Shown here piece by piece: positions 37,301 through 49,300 of a DNA stretch of 64,000 bases. Every line of letters begins with the position of its first letter. The first letter of the stretch is position 1. The stretch covers positions 145,809,701 through 145,873,700 of the forward strand of contig CM053140.1 of NCBI GenBank assembly GCA_028571685.1, written 5' to 3'. Source of the stretch: Heterohyrax brucei. Lineage: Eukaryota > Chordata > Mammalia > Hyracoidea > Procaviidae. The notes below the pieces were generated by a model. That model was given only the letters and a program-made list of their open reading frames with translations, searched no databases and had not been told where the DNA came from. Position numbers and translations under genes: made by a program.

Positions 37301-40300
37301 AAATTTATCAAGCCCCAACTTTAAAAAATTAAAACCAAATAGCTCACTCTCATTAGACTGCATACTTTCAGTTTAATAGAGAGAAAAATAGTTGGCATTA
37401 GCATGGACCAAATTATCTGTAAAGATAAATTATCTTTAACTTCTGATCAATTACTAGTAATTTATCTACTCATTATATACTCCTACTTGTCTGTCACTTG
37501 GTCATACTGTGGGGACTTAGGTGTTGCTGTGATGCTGGAAGCTATGCCACTAGTATTCGAATACTAGCAGTGTCAGCCGTGATAGACGGGTTTCAGCTGA
37601 GCTTCCAGACTAAGACGCCTAGGAAGAAGGCCCCAGCAGTCTACTTCTCAAGAGAAAGAGCCAGTGAAAACCTTATGAATAGCAATGGAACATTGTCAGA
37701 TATAGCACTGGAAACTGGGCTCCCCAGATTGAAGGCACTCAGAAGATGACTGAGAAAGACCTGCTTCCTCAAAGTACAGTTGATCTTAATGATGTGGATG
37801 GAGACGATTTCAAAGGGCAGCTCAAGAAAATGAAGTATTATAATGACATGTGCAAAGAGCTGGAGATAGAAAACCTAAAGGGAAGAACACACTCTACATT
37901 TCTCAAGAAAAAAATTCAAGCCTCGAGTTGCAATTGTGAAGGATTCTAGAGGGGAATTATTAAATGACTCAGGAAGTATCAAAAGAAGAAGGAAGGAATA
38001 CACAGAGTCAGTATACCAGAAAGAACTGGTTGACATTTCAAGAGGTAGCATATCATCAGGAACCAATGGTACTAAGCAAAGAGATTGAAGCTGCACTGAA
38101 GCATTGGCAAAAAACGAGAATCTGGGAATTGAGATAGTTCAACAGATGCAGTGCTGGAAGTGCTCATTCATCTGTGCCAAGAGATCTGGAGGACAGCTAC
38201 CTGGCCAGCCGACTGGAAAAGATCCATATTTATGCCTATTCCCAAGAAAGATGATCCCATGAAAATTTTGTTCAAGATTACACAAAAACAACTGCAACAG
38301 TATTTTAACAGAGAACTGCCATAAATTCAAGCCAGTGTCAGAAGAGGACATGGAACCAAGGATAGCACTGCTCATGTCAGATGGGTCTTGGCTAAAAGCA
38401 GAGAATACCAAAAAGATGTTTATGTGTGTTTATTGGCTATGCAAAGGTGTTCAACTGTGTGGATCATAACAAATTATGGAAAACACTGTGGAGGATGGGA
38501 ATTCCAGAACACTTAATTGTGCTTATGAGGAATCTGTATATTGATTAAGAGGCAGTCGTGTGAACAAAACAAGGGGGCACTGCATGGTTTAAAGTCAGGA
38601 AAGGTGTGCGTCAAAATCATATCCTTTCACCATACTTTTTCAATCTGTATGCCTAACGAATAACACTGGACTGTGTGAAGAAGAATGAGGCATAAGGATT
38701 GGAGGAAGACTCATTAACAACCTGTGTTATATAAATGACACAACCTTGCTTGCCAAGAAAGATGATCCAACCAAACGTGGAAATTACTGAATGACATCAT
38801 TAACATTACACGCAACTAAAATTTTGTTCGAGGTCATTCAAAAGGGCTTGAAACAGTGACGAAGATCAAGAAGACACAGCCTTCAGTATGGGTTGCACCT
38901 CAACAGCAAGAAAACAAAGATCCTCAGAACTGGACCAGCAAGCGACATCATGATAAATGTAGAAAGGATTGAGGTTGTCAAGGATTTCATTCTACTTGGT
39001 ACCACAATCAACAGCCATAGGAGCAGCAGTTAAGAAATCAAAAAAAGCAGTGCATTAGGACAATCTGCTGCAAAAGACCTCTTTAAAATGTTGAAAAGTA
39101 AAGATGTCACCTGAAGACTAAGGTGTACCTCCAATAGCACATATGCATGCAAAAGTTGGACAGTGAATAAGGAAGACAGAAGACTTGATGCCTTTGAATT
39201 GTGGTGTGGAGAACAATACTGAGTGTACCATGGACTACTAAAAGAACAAACAGATCTGTTCTGGAAGAAGTACAACCAGAGTGCTCCTCGGAAGCAGAGA
39301 TGGTGAGACTGTTTCCTATATACTTTGGACATATTGTCAGGAGGGGGTCAGCGAAAAAGAGGAAGAACCTCAAGGAGTCAGTTTGACACAGTGGCTGCAA
39401 CGGTGGCCCTCAACCAGAGCAACAATTGTGAGGTTGTTGTGGGATTGGGCAGCGTTTTTTTCTGATGTTCACAGGGTCACTAAGAGTCAGAACCAACTCA
39501 ACAGCACCTAACAACAACAATATATATGACTAACGTACTGCAGTCTAAATGACTTGCCTAACATTATCAGTTAAGTGTGTTTAATGCTATCTATTGATAG
39601 TTTAAATGGGTTATAGTTAAGACTGCCTGGTGTCTCAGTGGTTAAGTGCCCATCTCCTAAGTGAAAGCTGGGCAGTTGGACCCCCCAGCTCCTCCACAGA
39701 AGTAAAATGTGGCAGTCTGCTTTGATCAAGATTACTGTCTTGTAAACCCACTGCGGTAATTCCACTCTGTCCTACAAAGTTGCTATGAGTCAGAATCAAA
39801 AATAAAGAAGAAAAAGACTTTTTCTTTTCAAATATTAGCCATTTATTAGGTAGTGAATGTCCATACAAACCATGCCTGATTTCATACATAATTTAGAAAC
39901 TTACAAATTCTTTAAGCACTAAAAGCAAAGACATTTTTGTTTTACTTCAACTAATCAACTGCCTGGAATGCAAGCTAAGAAACCAAATCAATTGCCAGTG
40001 AGTCGATTCTACTCATAGCAACCCTACAGGACAGAGTAGAACTGCCCCACAGAGTTTCCAAGCCTGTAATCTTTATGGAAGCAGACTGCCACATCTTTCT
40101 CCCATGAAGCAGCTGATAAATTGAACTCAAACCACCAACCTTTCGGTTAGCAGCCAAGGAGTTAATCACTAATTCTGCAAATCAATTTTTAAAACATTAT
40201 AAATAATCTCATGAAGTCTGTCATGCTAAAATTTATCCCCTATAAAGTTACATAATCGTTAGAATATTTGTTTTGTTGTATTAAAAGAGTCCCTAAGAGC

Positions 40301-43300
40301 AGTGGTTTAAACAAGGGAGAAAGTGTAATTTCTTTCCCACACATAAAAATTCTATCTGATAGATGCTCAAAGGCGGAGAAAGGCAATGTTACATAAAATT
40401 ATCCAAGGACCTAGTTTCCTTCTGTATTGTTTTCCTAGCCCTGATGTTCAAAGCTAGCTCAACAGCACCACATCTGCTTTTCAGCTTAGGAAGGGGAAGA
40501 TAAATGGAGAGCAAAGAGGTTTAAGGGCATGACCTAAAATTTACAGATGTCATTGTCCTGTTGGCCAGAATTTAGTCAAGTGTCATCATCTAAAGGCAGA
40601 GAGAATTGGAAAATCTTGTCTACCGAGTCCAACAGTTAAGTCCGTGAACTTAATTGTTCTAAGTGCTGCATATGGCATTGCTGAATATCAATACGGTCAC
40701 CTTCAAAGTACTCTCCTTGGGAATTTTTGCACTGATGCCATCACCTAGTCCACCTGTCAAAGCAATTTGGGAGCTCTTGCTCTGGAATGGCTATCAGAGC
40801 TGTGGTCATATTACCCTTAATGTCCTGAATGTCATCAAAATGGCTTCTTTTCAATATTTCCATTATCTCTGGGTAGAGAAAAAAGTCATTAGGGGCCGTA
40901 TCAGGTGAATAGGGAGGGTGTTCCAGTACGGCTATTTGTTTACTGTCTAAAAACTCCTTCACAGACAACTGTACAATTAAGTCTGTGAACTTCCCACCGT
41001 GACACTGTGCACAATGGCCATTCCACAAAGAGTTCCAAAGTTGCTTTGAACAGTAGACTAGGTGCTGGCTTTGGTGCATAGCTTCCCAACAGGAGTACTT
41101 CGAAGGTGACCTTAGTGATTTTCAGTAATGAGGTATGTAGCACTTTTTCTAAGATGAGTTCACTAACTTAATTGGCAATCTTTGTGTGTCAGGGTAATCA
41201 GGGTAAGTTCTGTTACTAAAAAGAAGAAAGGGATAAATCTGGGGTGGTGTTAGCAGGCTGTCACAACGGGCTAGTATATTATTTTCACCAACATTTCTTA
41301 AATAGACAGCATCCTCATAAAATTATGACAATTCTAATAAATACTGGAGCATTGTTGTAGAGTTCTGTCTAGAGCTGTATTTTCAAGGATAGGTGTGTTC
41401 CTGAAGCCATGCTAGTCACATGCTTGCTCTAAAATCATTGATATTAAAGTTGAAGATCAAATCCCTAAATGGACCTGGTAGATACTCTTTTCCATTAGTG
41501 TTTTTGCAGATGGCCCTCCTAGCAGACTAAAGAAGAGAAAGGGGTAACGAACATTCCTTTGTCCAGGAACTTAACATCAGGCCCTGTGTCAAATGCTTGC
41601 AAACATTATCTCACTTATCTCTTTAATACAACCCTTTATGAATATTATTATGATTTCCTAATGAGAAAACTGAAGCTGGGAAAGGTTAAATAATTAAGCC
41701 AGCCTCACTCTCTCATGCTACAGCTAAAGCTGAGGGCAAAAATGTGTTTTCTTCCCCGAAACAAATAGACCCTGTCGTAGTTACAATAGGAGTACTATAA
41801 GAACAGAAATTTTGAAAGGTAGAAGTCTAAATTCAGTGTACCATCTCTCTGTCCATTCTGGGGAAAATCCTTTTATCAGCTTCCACAATATCCACAGTCC
41901 TTGGTTCCTTGGTGATTTCCATGTGGCATCAATCTTTCCTTCATTTGTGCATGCATCCTTCTGTCTGCATCTCATCTACTCTGTTTTAGCTTGCCAAAGG
42001 TCATTTGGTTTAAGACAATGCTGTGACCTCATTAACAGAAAGAAGAAAATCCTACTCCCAAATGGGATTATATTCTCAGGTATTTGATGCATTGCCATCA
42101 AGACCATTTCAACTCATAGGGACCCTATAGGACAGATTCACACCACTCCATAAGGTTTCCAAGGATTTGTTTTATAGAGGCAGACTATCACATCTTTCTC
42201 CCATGGAGCGGCTAGTGGCTTCGAACTACCGATTTTTTGGTTAGCAAACAATCACTTAACCACTGCCCCACCAAGGTTTCTGTATTCACATGTTAGGATT
42301 AGGGTTAGGGTTAGGATTCCAACATTTATTTGGGGGTACAATTGAATCCATAACAGGTGCTCACACAAAAACCCACCAGTTGCTTCCTGTTCTCCCAAAA
42401 TTCAGTGTAAATGAAAGGGGAGAATCTCTAGGCCAAGAAAAACATCCAGGGTTTAATTGCTTACCACTCCAGGCAGAATTCAACACATAGTGTTGGCAAA
42501 GATAGCCTGAGAGCATGTGAGTCCCAAAAGAAACTGGATCCTTTCTTGTCTATCTTGGGAGTGGGGAAGGGTCTGGTACTTCCAATCTATTGGTCTTAGA
42601 GATATATCAGTAATGGCCCAACCTAAGTCTAAGTCTTAATGCCTCAGGGTATCCAGGAGAAGTGGCCTTTGGGGCTTCTCTTTGGATATAATCCCTCCTT
42701 TTTCCTTTTTCCTTTTTTTTAATTGTGGTAAAAATAAGCGCACCAAAACATTTGACAGTTTCTACAAGTAAGATTCAGTGATATGAGAGTTAGGCTACAA
42801 AGATACAAGAAACTCATCAGTCTTCTCAAAGTATATAGCTAAAAGACAATCATGAACTTAATTTCAAACGTAGCATTAGTGATTACATTCAAACTGTAGC
42901 ATTATATATAGTCAAGTTGTATTAACCTGTTTTATATTCGGCACCTAAAGCTTCAGCTACTTTGAGCAACATTCTAGTGTTCAAGCAAAGTCAATCTCTT
43001 ACAAAGTAGTACTAGTTTGGAAAGCCCTAGAGTCCCTGAAAGAGACATTTGAGGGACTCCTACCAAAAGCCAAAGTCATACAGCCAAGAATAATAAAGCC
43101 TGGAGATGAATCCTGGTCAGACTGACTGATCTACTGAACGTAAAAACTTGAGGGCCATGAAGTAACCACTTAACACCTCAGCTGCTAACTCAAAGGGTGG
43201 AGGTTCAAGCCCATCCGACGGCTCTCCAAACAAAAGCGTAGTGGCGTCTTTCCAAAAAAAAAATGAGCCATTGAAAATCGTATGGACCCCTGTCATCTCT

Positions 43301-46300
43301 TCAGACAGGAACAGATGGGACTTGGCGAAACAGAGCAGTTTATGGTTCTGTGCATCTATAAGATGTCATCCTGCTGACCTGGAGGCTGAGGAGAGGGTGG
43401 AGAGGAGGGGATAGGAGATTGTTAGAAGGAAATGACATGGACAGAACAGAGAGAAGCAGTGTGCTGTCACCGGGCAGGGAGAGCAGTGGGAGCTGCACAC
43501 ACATGCGCATGCAAATTTATATGGGGTTGTACATTTTCACTCAATCATAATAAAAAAGAAAATCCTATGGCACACAGATCTACTCTGACACACATGGGGT
43601 CACCAGGAGTCAGGCTCAAATCCATGAGTCAGGTTTTCAACCCTATAGGACAGAGTGGAACTGCCCCATAGGCTTTCCAAGGTAAATGGAAATTGCCGCC
43701 CTTTTACTTAGCAGCTGTAGCTCTTTATCACTGTGCCATCAGGGCTCCTTCATGAAAATTAAAACCAAAAACTAAACCCATTGCCGTCAAATCAATTCCA
43801 ACTCATAGCAACCCTATAGCTAGAGTAGAACTGCCCCATAGAGTTTCCAAGGAGAACCTGGAGGATTTGAATCGCCAGCCTTATGGTTAGCTGCTGTAGC
43901 ACTTAACCACTATGCCACCAGGCTTTCCTAATGAAGATTAGGACAGAAATATTACCTGTATGTGTAGTGAGTCAGCACTTACACGTGTGTAGACTCTAGC
44001 TAGGATCTTCATCTTCACTGTCTTTCTTATCATAGAAAAGAAAGAATTCCTGTTATAATACTGAACAAAATGAGTGCTGCTTTTAAGTTCATAAGAATCG
44101 GTTTTTAAAAGCCTTATTCCCACAGTGGCTCATTGGAAAGGAGGTAGGCACTCAAGTTCTGTCAGCAGAGACCTGATGTCACATTCTCGCCTGCCGCAGG
44201 TGGCTTGTGATGCTGTCAGCCACTTGTCTTTCTAGGCACCCAGTTTAATCATCTGTCAAATGGAACAGAGCTCATGTGGGTTGTTGAGAGCACCTATTAG
44301 TGCAGTGCCTGGTACAGTGTAAATGCTTGATACATGTTGTATGTTTATTTTTATAATTGCCTCTAAGGAAAGTGCTGAAAGGTAAGATGTAAACATTGGA
44401 ATTTTTTTTCCCTCCTGAGTTCCAGTGGGCTTGCGCTCGCATGGCAGACTTGATCAGGTTCTCAGTCTTTGTCAAGGCCACCAAACACTGAAAGTGAAAA
44501 ATGGATCCTCAGCAGCAGAAAAATTGCCTTCTGAAGCAACCTCTTCTTGGTACATCAGCATTTTGTAGTGTCTGTTATCTAAGACAAAAAAAAAATTGCG
44601 AGTCGGAATTGGACTGGGGACATTATCTTGTGATGCTTAAGGGAGGTTATTACTAGAGCAGTGCATGCATCAAATGCTGCCCACTTTCACCCAGGGAAGT
44701 CTTGAAAATGACCCTCTTTTCTTCCAGCAAGTAGGCAAAGAGAAGAAAGATTCCAGCAATGGATGACATTACCAATCCTTTTTCATGTACTCTGCCTATT
44801 TGAATTGGCACATGACGCCTGCCCACCATTTCGCAAAAATGGCAACTGACTCACCTTCAGGCCTCACCTAACTGCCCGGGAGGCACCAGGAAGGCTATTT
44901 CTCTTTCTCTGCTGCCTGTTTCACACTAAACTGAGTCAGCATTTCTGGGGGCACAGTTCCCACTCTGAAAGGTAATCCTTTCTAAAGATGAGGATGGCAG
45001 CATTTATGGAAATTCTAACCCATCAGCTAAGCAGGTGAAGGTTAGAGAGTTCTATCCCAGCAGGCTTGCAAAAGCTTTCAGTATTAAAAAAAAAAGATAA
45101 TTACATATAATATGCACACACACTCACATTTAGTGTGTGTGCGCATATTGTATGTATATATGGATTTTTATATATACAGATATGTGCAATACTATATGTA
45201 TACACACATATAAAACACACATGTGTATATAAACACCACACATATATATATACACACACATATAATGTGTATGTATATTTCCATGATATAACATTTGCTA
45301 AACTTTTCTCTCCCCTCAAGATTACTTTTGGAAAGGGATTGGATAGGAGTCCCTCCTCTAAGTCTTGCACTTTTGAGCTTTGAATCAGGATTGCATTGCT
45401 TCTTAACTGTTAATGTTTACTGAACAAGAACAAATAGAGATAGATGATAGATAGATAGATAGACAGATGTTTGGAAAACAGGTGAACCAAAATGATCATT
45501 TTAAATAAAGATAGAGATGATCAAATTCTTTCAACAAATTATAAGCTTGGATCCTGTATCAGGGATAAATAGAAGAGAGAAATTGGTTGGGTGGGCAGAA
45601 ACTATGAAGGAAAAGTAAAAATATCTGAGACGCTTATGAACAAATCCATTGTAAAGTGTTTATCAAGCGTCAGTACAGTGCCAGCCATTGCTTGAGGTGT
45701 TCAATGTTGACACTTTGGAATAGATAATTGTTTTGTGGGGAGTTGTTCTCTGCACTGTAGGATATTTTGTAGCATCCTGCCCTCTACCCAGTAGATACCA
45801 GTGGTATCCCAACCGAAAATGTACCAACTGACAATGTTTCCAGAAACTGCCAGATTCCCACAAGGGACAAAATCATCTCTGGTTGAGAACCACTGTGCTC
45901 CATATGCAAAAATGGATACACAAAGACAGTTCCTGCCCATCACTTGCAGATTTTGTCTCATGATCCTTCAGAACAGTCAGTCCTAAAAACCTTGGTGCAT
46001 TCACTAGGGTGGAGGTTGTCCGACCTTCTTTCCTTATGTTGCTGGGCTACACAAAGCCTTCCCTCTGAGTTCTGACCAAGTAGATGGGCAGGTGGGAGAC
46101 AGAATCTTGTTCTTGACTTTCATTACTGTTTTCTGGGGCTCTCATCACTTCTGCTGACATTCTTTTTTAGAAAACATTGTTTTGAGTAAAGTGTCCCTAA
46201 GATTTATTGCTTAATGATATTCATATTGCCCATAGATGATATACAGAAGTATTGAGTCAGCATCTAAAAACAAGAATTGAGCTTTGCATTGAAGTAAAAA

Positions 46301-49300
46301 TTTTAAAGAATGAGTCTGTATCAGTAAGCACCTCCTGTCAGAGATTTGTTATTCTAAGTAATGAGTACCAAGATGTTCCCTTATTATCCTGTTTAACTGA
46401 GAGTTGGCTGTAAGTGATAAAGGGCAGGAGAGAGTGTTTGTCCATGTTTGGTTTTCACAGACACATCAGGATGTATTATTCAACTGCAGCATCAAATTGA
46501 TGCTACTCTCCTTCAGCGACTTGAAAATCTTGAAAAGCATTCATTAGCATATATTCTGGTGAGGTTAGCAGACTTTCGACCTCATATTCTAAGTTATTCT
46601 GAAGACATTATGAGAATTGTTAGAATTGCATCATCCACAGCCTTCTCTACAGAGGGAAACAACTGCAAATGTCAATGCATTTCATTATTCCTTGGGCTGT
46701 CATTGTTTGGGAAGATGAAGAACTACATCTTTGGGCCCAGGGGATAGAAAAGGGCGGCATCAAGAGGACACTAACATTCGCTGAGTGCTCCTCACTTGAT
46801 TTTCTTCCTTTGTAATCCCTGTGTAGTGATGACCAATGACCAGACCACTAAACACTGCATTTCCTCAGGGTTCAGTCCTTGGCTTCTTTATCTTCCTCCT
46901 TCCTTCTCCAGGTAGTGTCATCCACTCCAATGGCAACAGATGTTGTTGAGTTGCCACCGAGTTGCCTTTACATTGCCATTAAGTCAGCTCCAATTCATGG
47001 AGAGAATAAACACTGCAGGGCTGCTATGAATCAGAATTGACTTGACAGCAACGGGTTTGTGTTTTAGTCATCTAGTACTACCTTACCAGAAATGCTGTGA
47101 GTGGGTGGCCTTACAAGAGAAATTTTATATGTCACACTCCAGTAGGCTTTAAGTCCAAATTCAGGGTGTCAGCTCCAGGGGAAGGCTGTCTCTGCTGGCA
47201 CTGGAGGAAGGCCCTTGTCGTCAGTCCTCCTCCAGACTGGTAGCGTCTGAGGTGCAGGGACCCCAGTGCTTTCCAGAGGACATACTCAGCTCCCAGCACT
47301 GCTTTCTTCCTCAATGGCATGAGGTCCCCAAATCTCAGCTTACTTCCCTTTCTTTTAGATCCCAAGAGGCCATGCCAAGCCACAGTACAATCTCACATAT
47401 TAAGTCCTGCCCCACCAACTCAGCTGCAGCCCATCCACCCTCACCAGCATCACAGAGGCAGGATTCACGACAGGAAGGACATCACACAATACTGGGAATC
47501 ATGGCCCAGCCAAACTGCTACAGATGTTCAGGGGAGCACAATTCAATCCATGACACTTTGGTATGGTTTGAATCCGTGATGGCACAGTAGCTAAGAGCCA
47601 CAGTTGCTAACCAAAAGATCTGCAGTTTGAATCCACCAGTTGCTTCTTGGAAACTCTATGAGGCGATTCTACTCTGTCCCATAGGGTTGCCATGAGTCAG
47701 AATTGACTCATCGGCAATGGGTTTAATCCTGTGCCGTCTTCATGATCATTGTCATGTTTGAGTCCACTCTTGTGTCAGTCCACCTCAGTAAGAGTTTCCC
47801 ATGTTTTGACTGATTCTATGCCAAGTACACGCATTTGACAATTAAGTTCATGAACTCATCCTAGCAAAAGAGCTACATACATCATTACTGAATATCACTA
47901 CAGTGACCTTCAAAGTATTCTGCTCAGGAATCTATGCACTGACACCAGCACCTAGCTTACCTTTCAAAGCAATTTTGGAACTCTCTTTCTGGAATGGCCA
48001 TGAGAGTTGTCATTGTATTACCCTTGATGCCTTGAATGTCATCAAAATGGCTTTCTTTCAATATTTCCCTTATCTTTGGGTAAAGAAAAAAGCCATTAGA
48101 GTAGGGAAGGTGTTCCAATATAATTATTTGTTTACTGGCTAAACACTCCCTCACAGACAACTACACAATTAAGTTCACAAACTTGCCACTGTGCCACCAT
48201 GCACAAGGGCCATTCCAGAAAGATTTCCAAAATTGCTTTGAAGGGTGGATTATGTGCTGGCATCAGTGCACAGCTTCCCAAGGGAGACACTTCAAAGGTG
48301 ACTGTAGTGATATGCACCAACGAGATAGGTGGCACTTCGCACAATCAAGTTCACGGAATTAATTGTCAGACCTCGTAAGATGTCCTTTCCTGGCAACTGT
48401 TTTTTCCTGTGTCCAAGGTAAGTAAGTAAACATCTTCCCATCCTTGTTTCTAAGACACATGCTGGTCATATTTCTCCTCAGACTGATTTTGTTTATTCTT
48501 TTGGCAATTCACAGTATAGTCAATATTCTTTCCCAACAGCTACTTGAAATTCATCAGTTCTCCTGTCTTCCTTATGGCTATAAGTACCAATACCCAAATT
48601 TGTATCTCTAAACCCAGACTTCTCTGAATTTCAGACTTTGGTATCCAACTGACTTTTCCACATCACTATTTGGGTGTATCAACTTTAACACATCCACCAC
48701 CAACTTTCTTTCCCAGATTTCTGTTCACCAATAGCACTTCTATTTTCTCAAGAATTCAGGCCACAAATCTGGGACTCATTCATGAAATACCACTTTCTCT
48801 CACACCCAACATATAATACATCAGTAAATTCTGACAGCTCATCCTCTGAAATATTTCCAAAACTCAGACACTGCTTAACCTTCCACTAGCAACCACCCTG
48901 TATTACTCCATTTTCATCTCTAACCTAAATTATTACAACTTTCCTCTATGTTTGCCCCCTCTAGTCTATTCACAACATAGTTGCCAGTGTAATTCACATT
49001 CCCAGTCATAGAACATTATTCTTTCTGTCCAGAACTTTCAGTGCACAAGCCCTGTGTGATCTGGCTACCTGCCCCTTTTCTGACTTCATTCTTCAACATG
49101 TAGCTTCTTACTTCCTCTGGCTAGTGATGACCGTCTCTGTAGTTTCCTCAAACATGCTCATATTTCCGGCTTTAAAGTTACTCTTCCCCTTCTCCAAAAC
49201 ATACTCTGCCAGAACCCACATTTGTTGTTTCCTCATTTTCTTCAAGTCTCTCTTCAAAGGACAATTAAGTAGGGAGCCCTTCCCTGGCCACACTACGCAA

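Noticed and set aside
37746..37949. Open frame starting [18 protein letters not shown] as a host gene
   Set aside because: It lies within the RTE LINE, in order with its other coding remnants, and stops soon after.
40940..41143. Open frames on either strand of the mariner copies as separate genes
   Set aside because: They are partly inverted duplicates of the transposase end and lack the N-terminal and first catalytic regions, so no active product is expected.
42293..42318. Interstitial telomere marking a chromosome fusion
   Set aside because: Only about four units, and the sequence fits an LTR fragment that has gained units.
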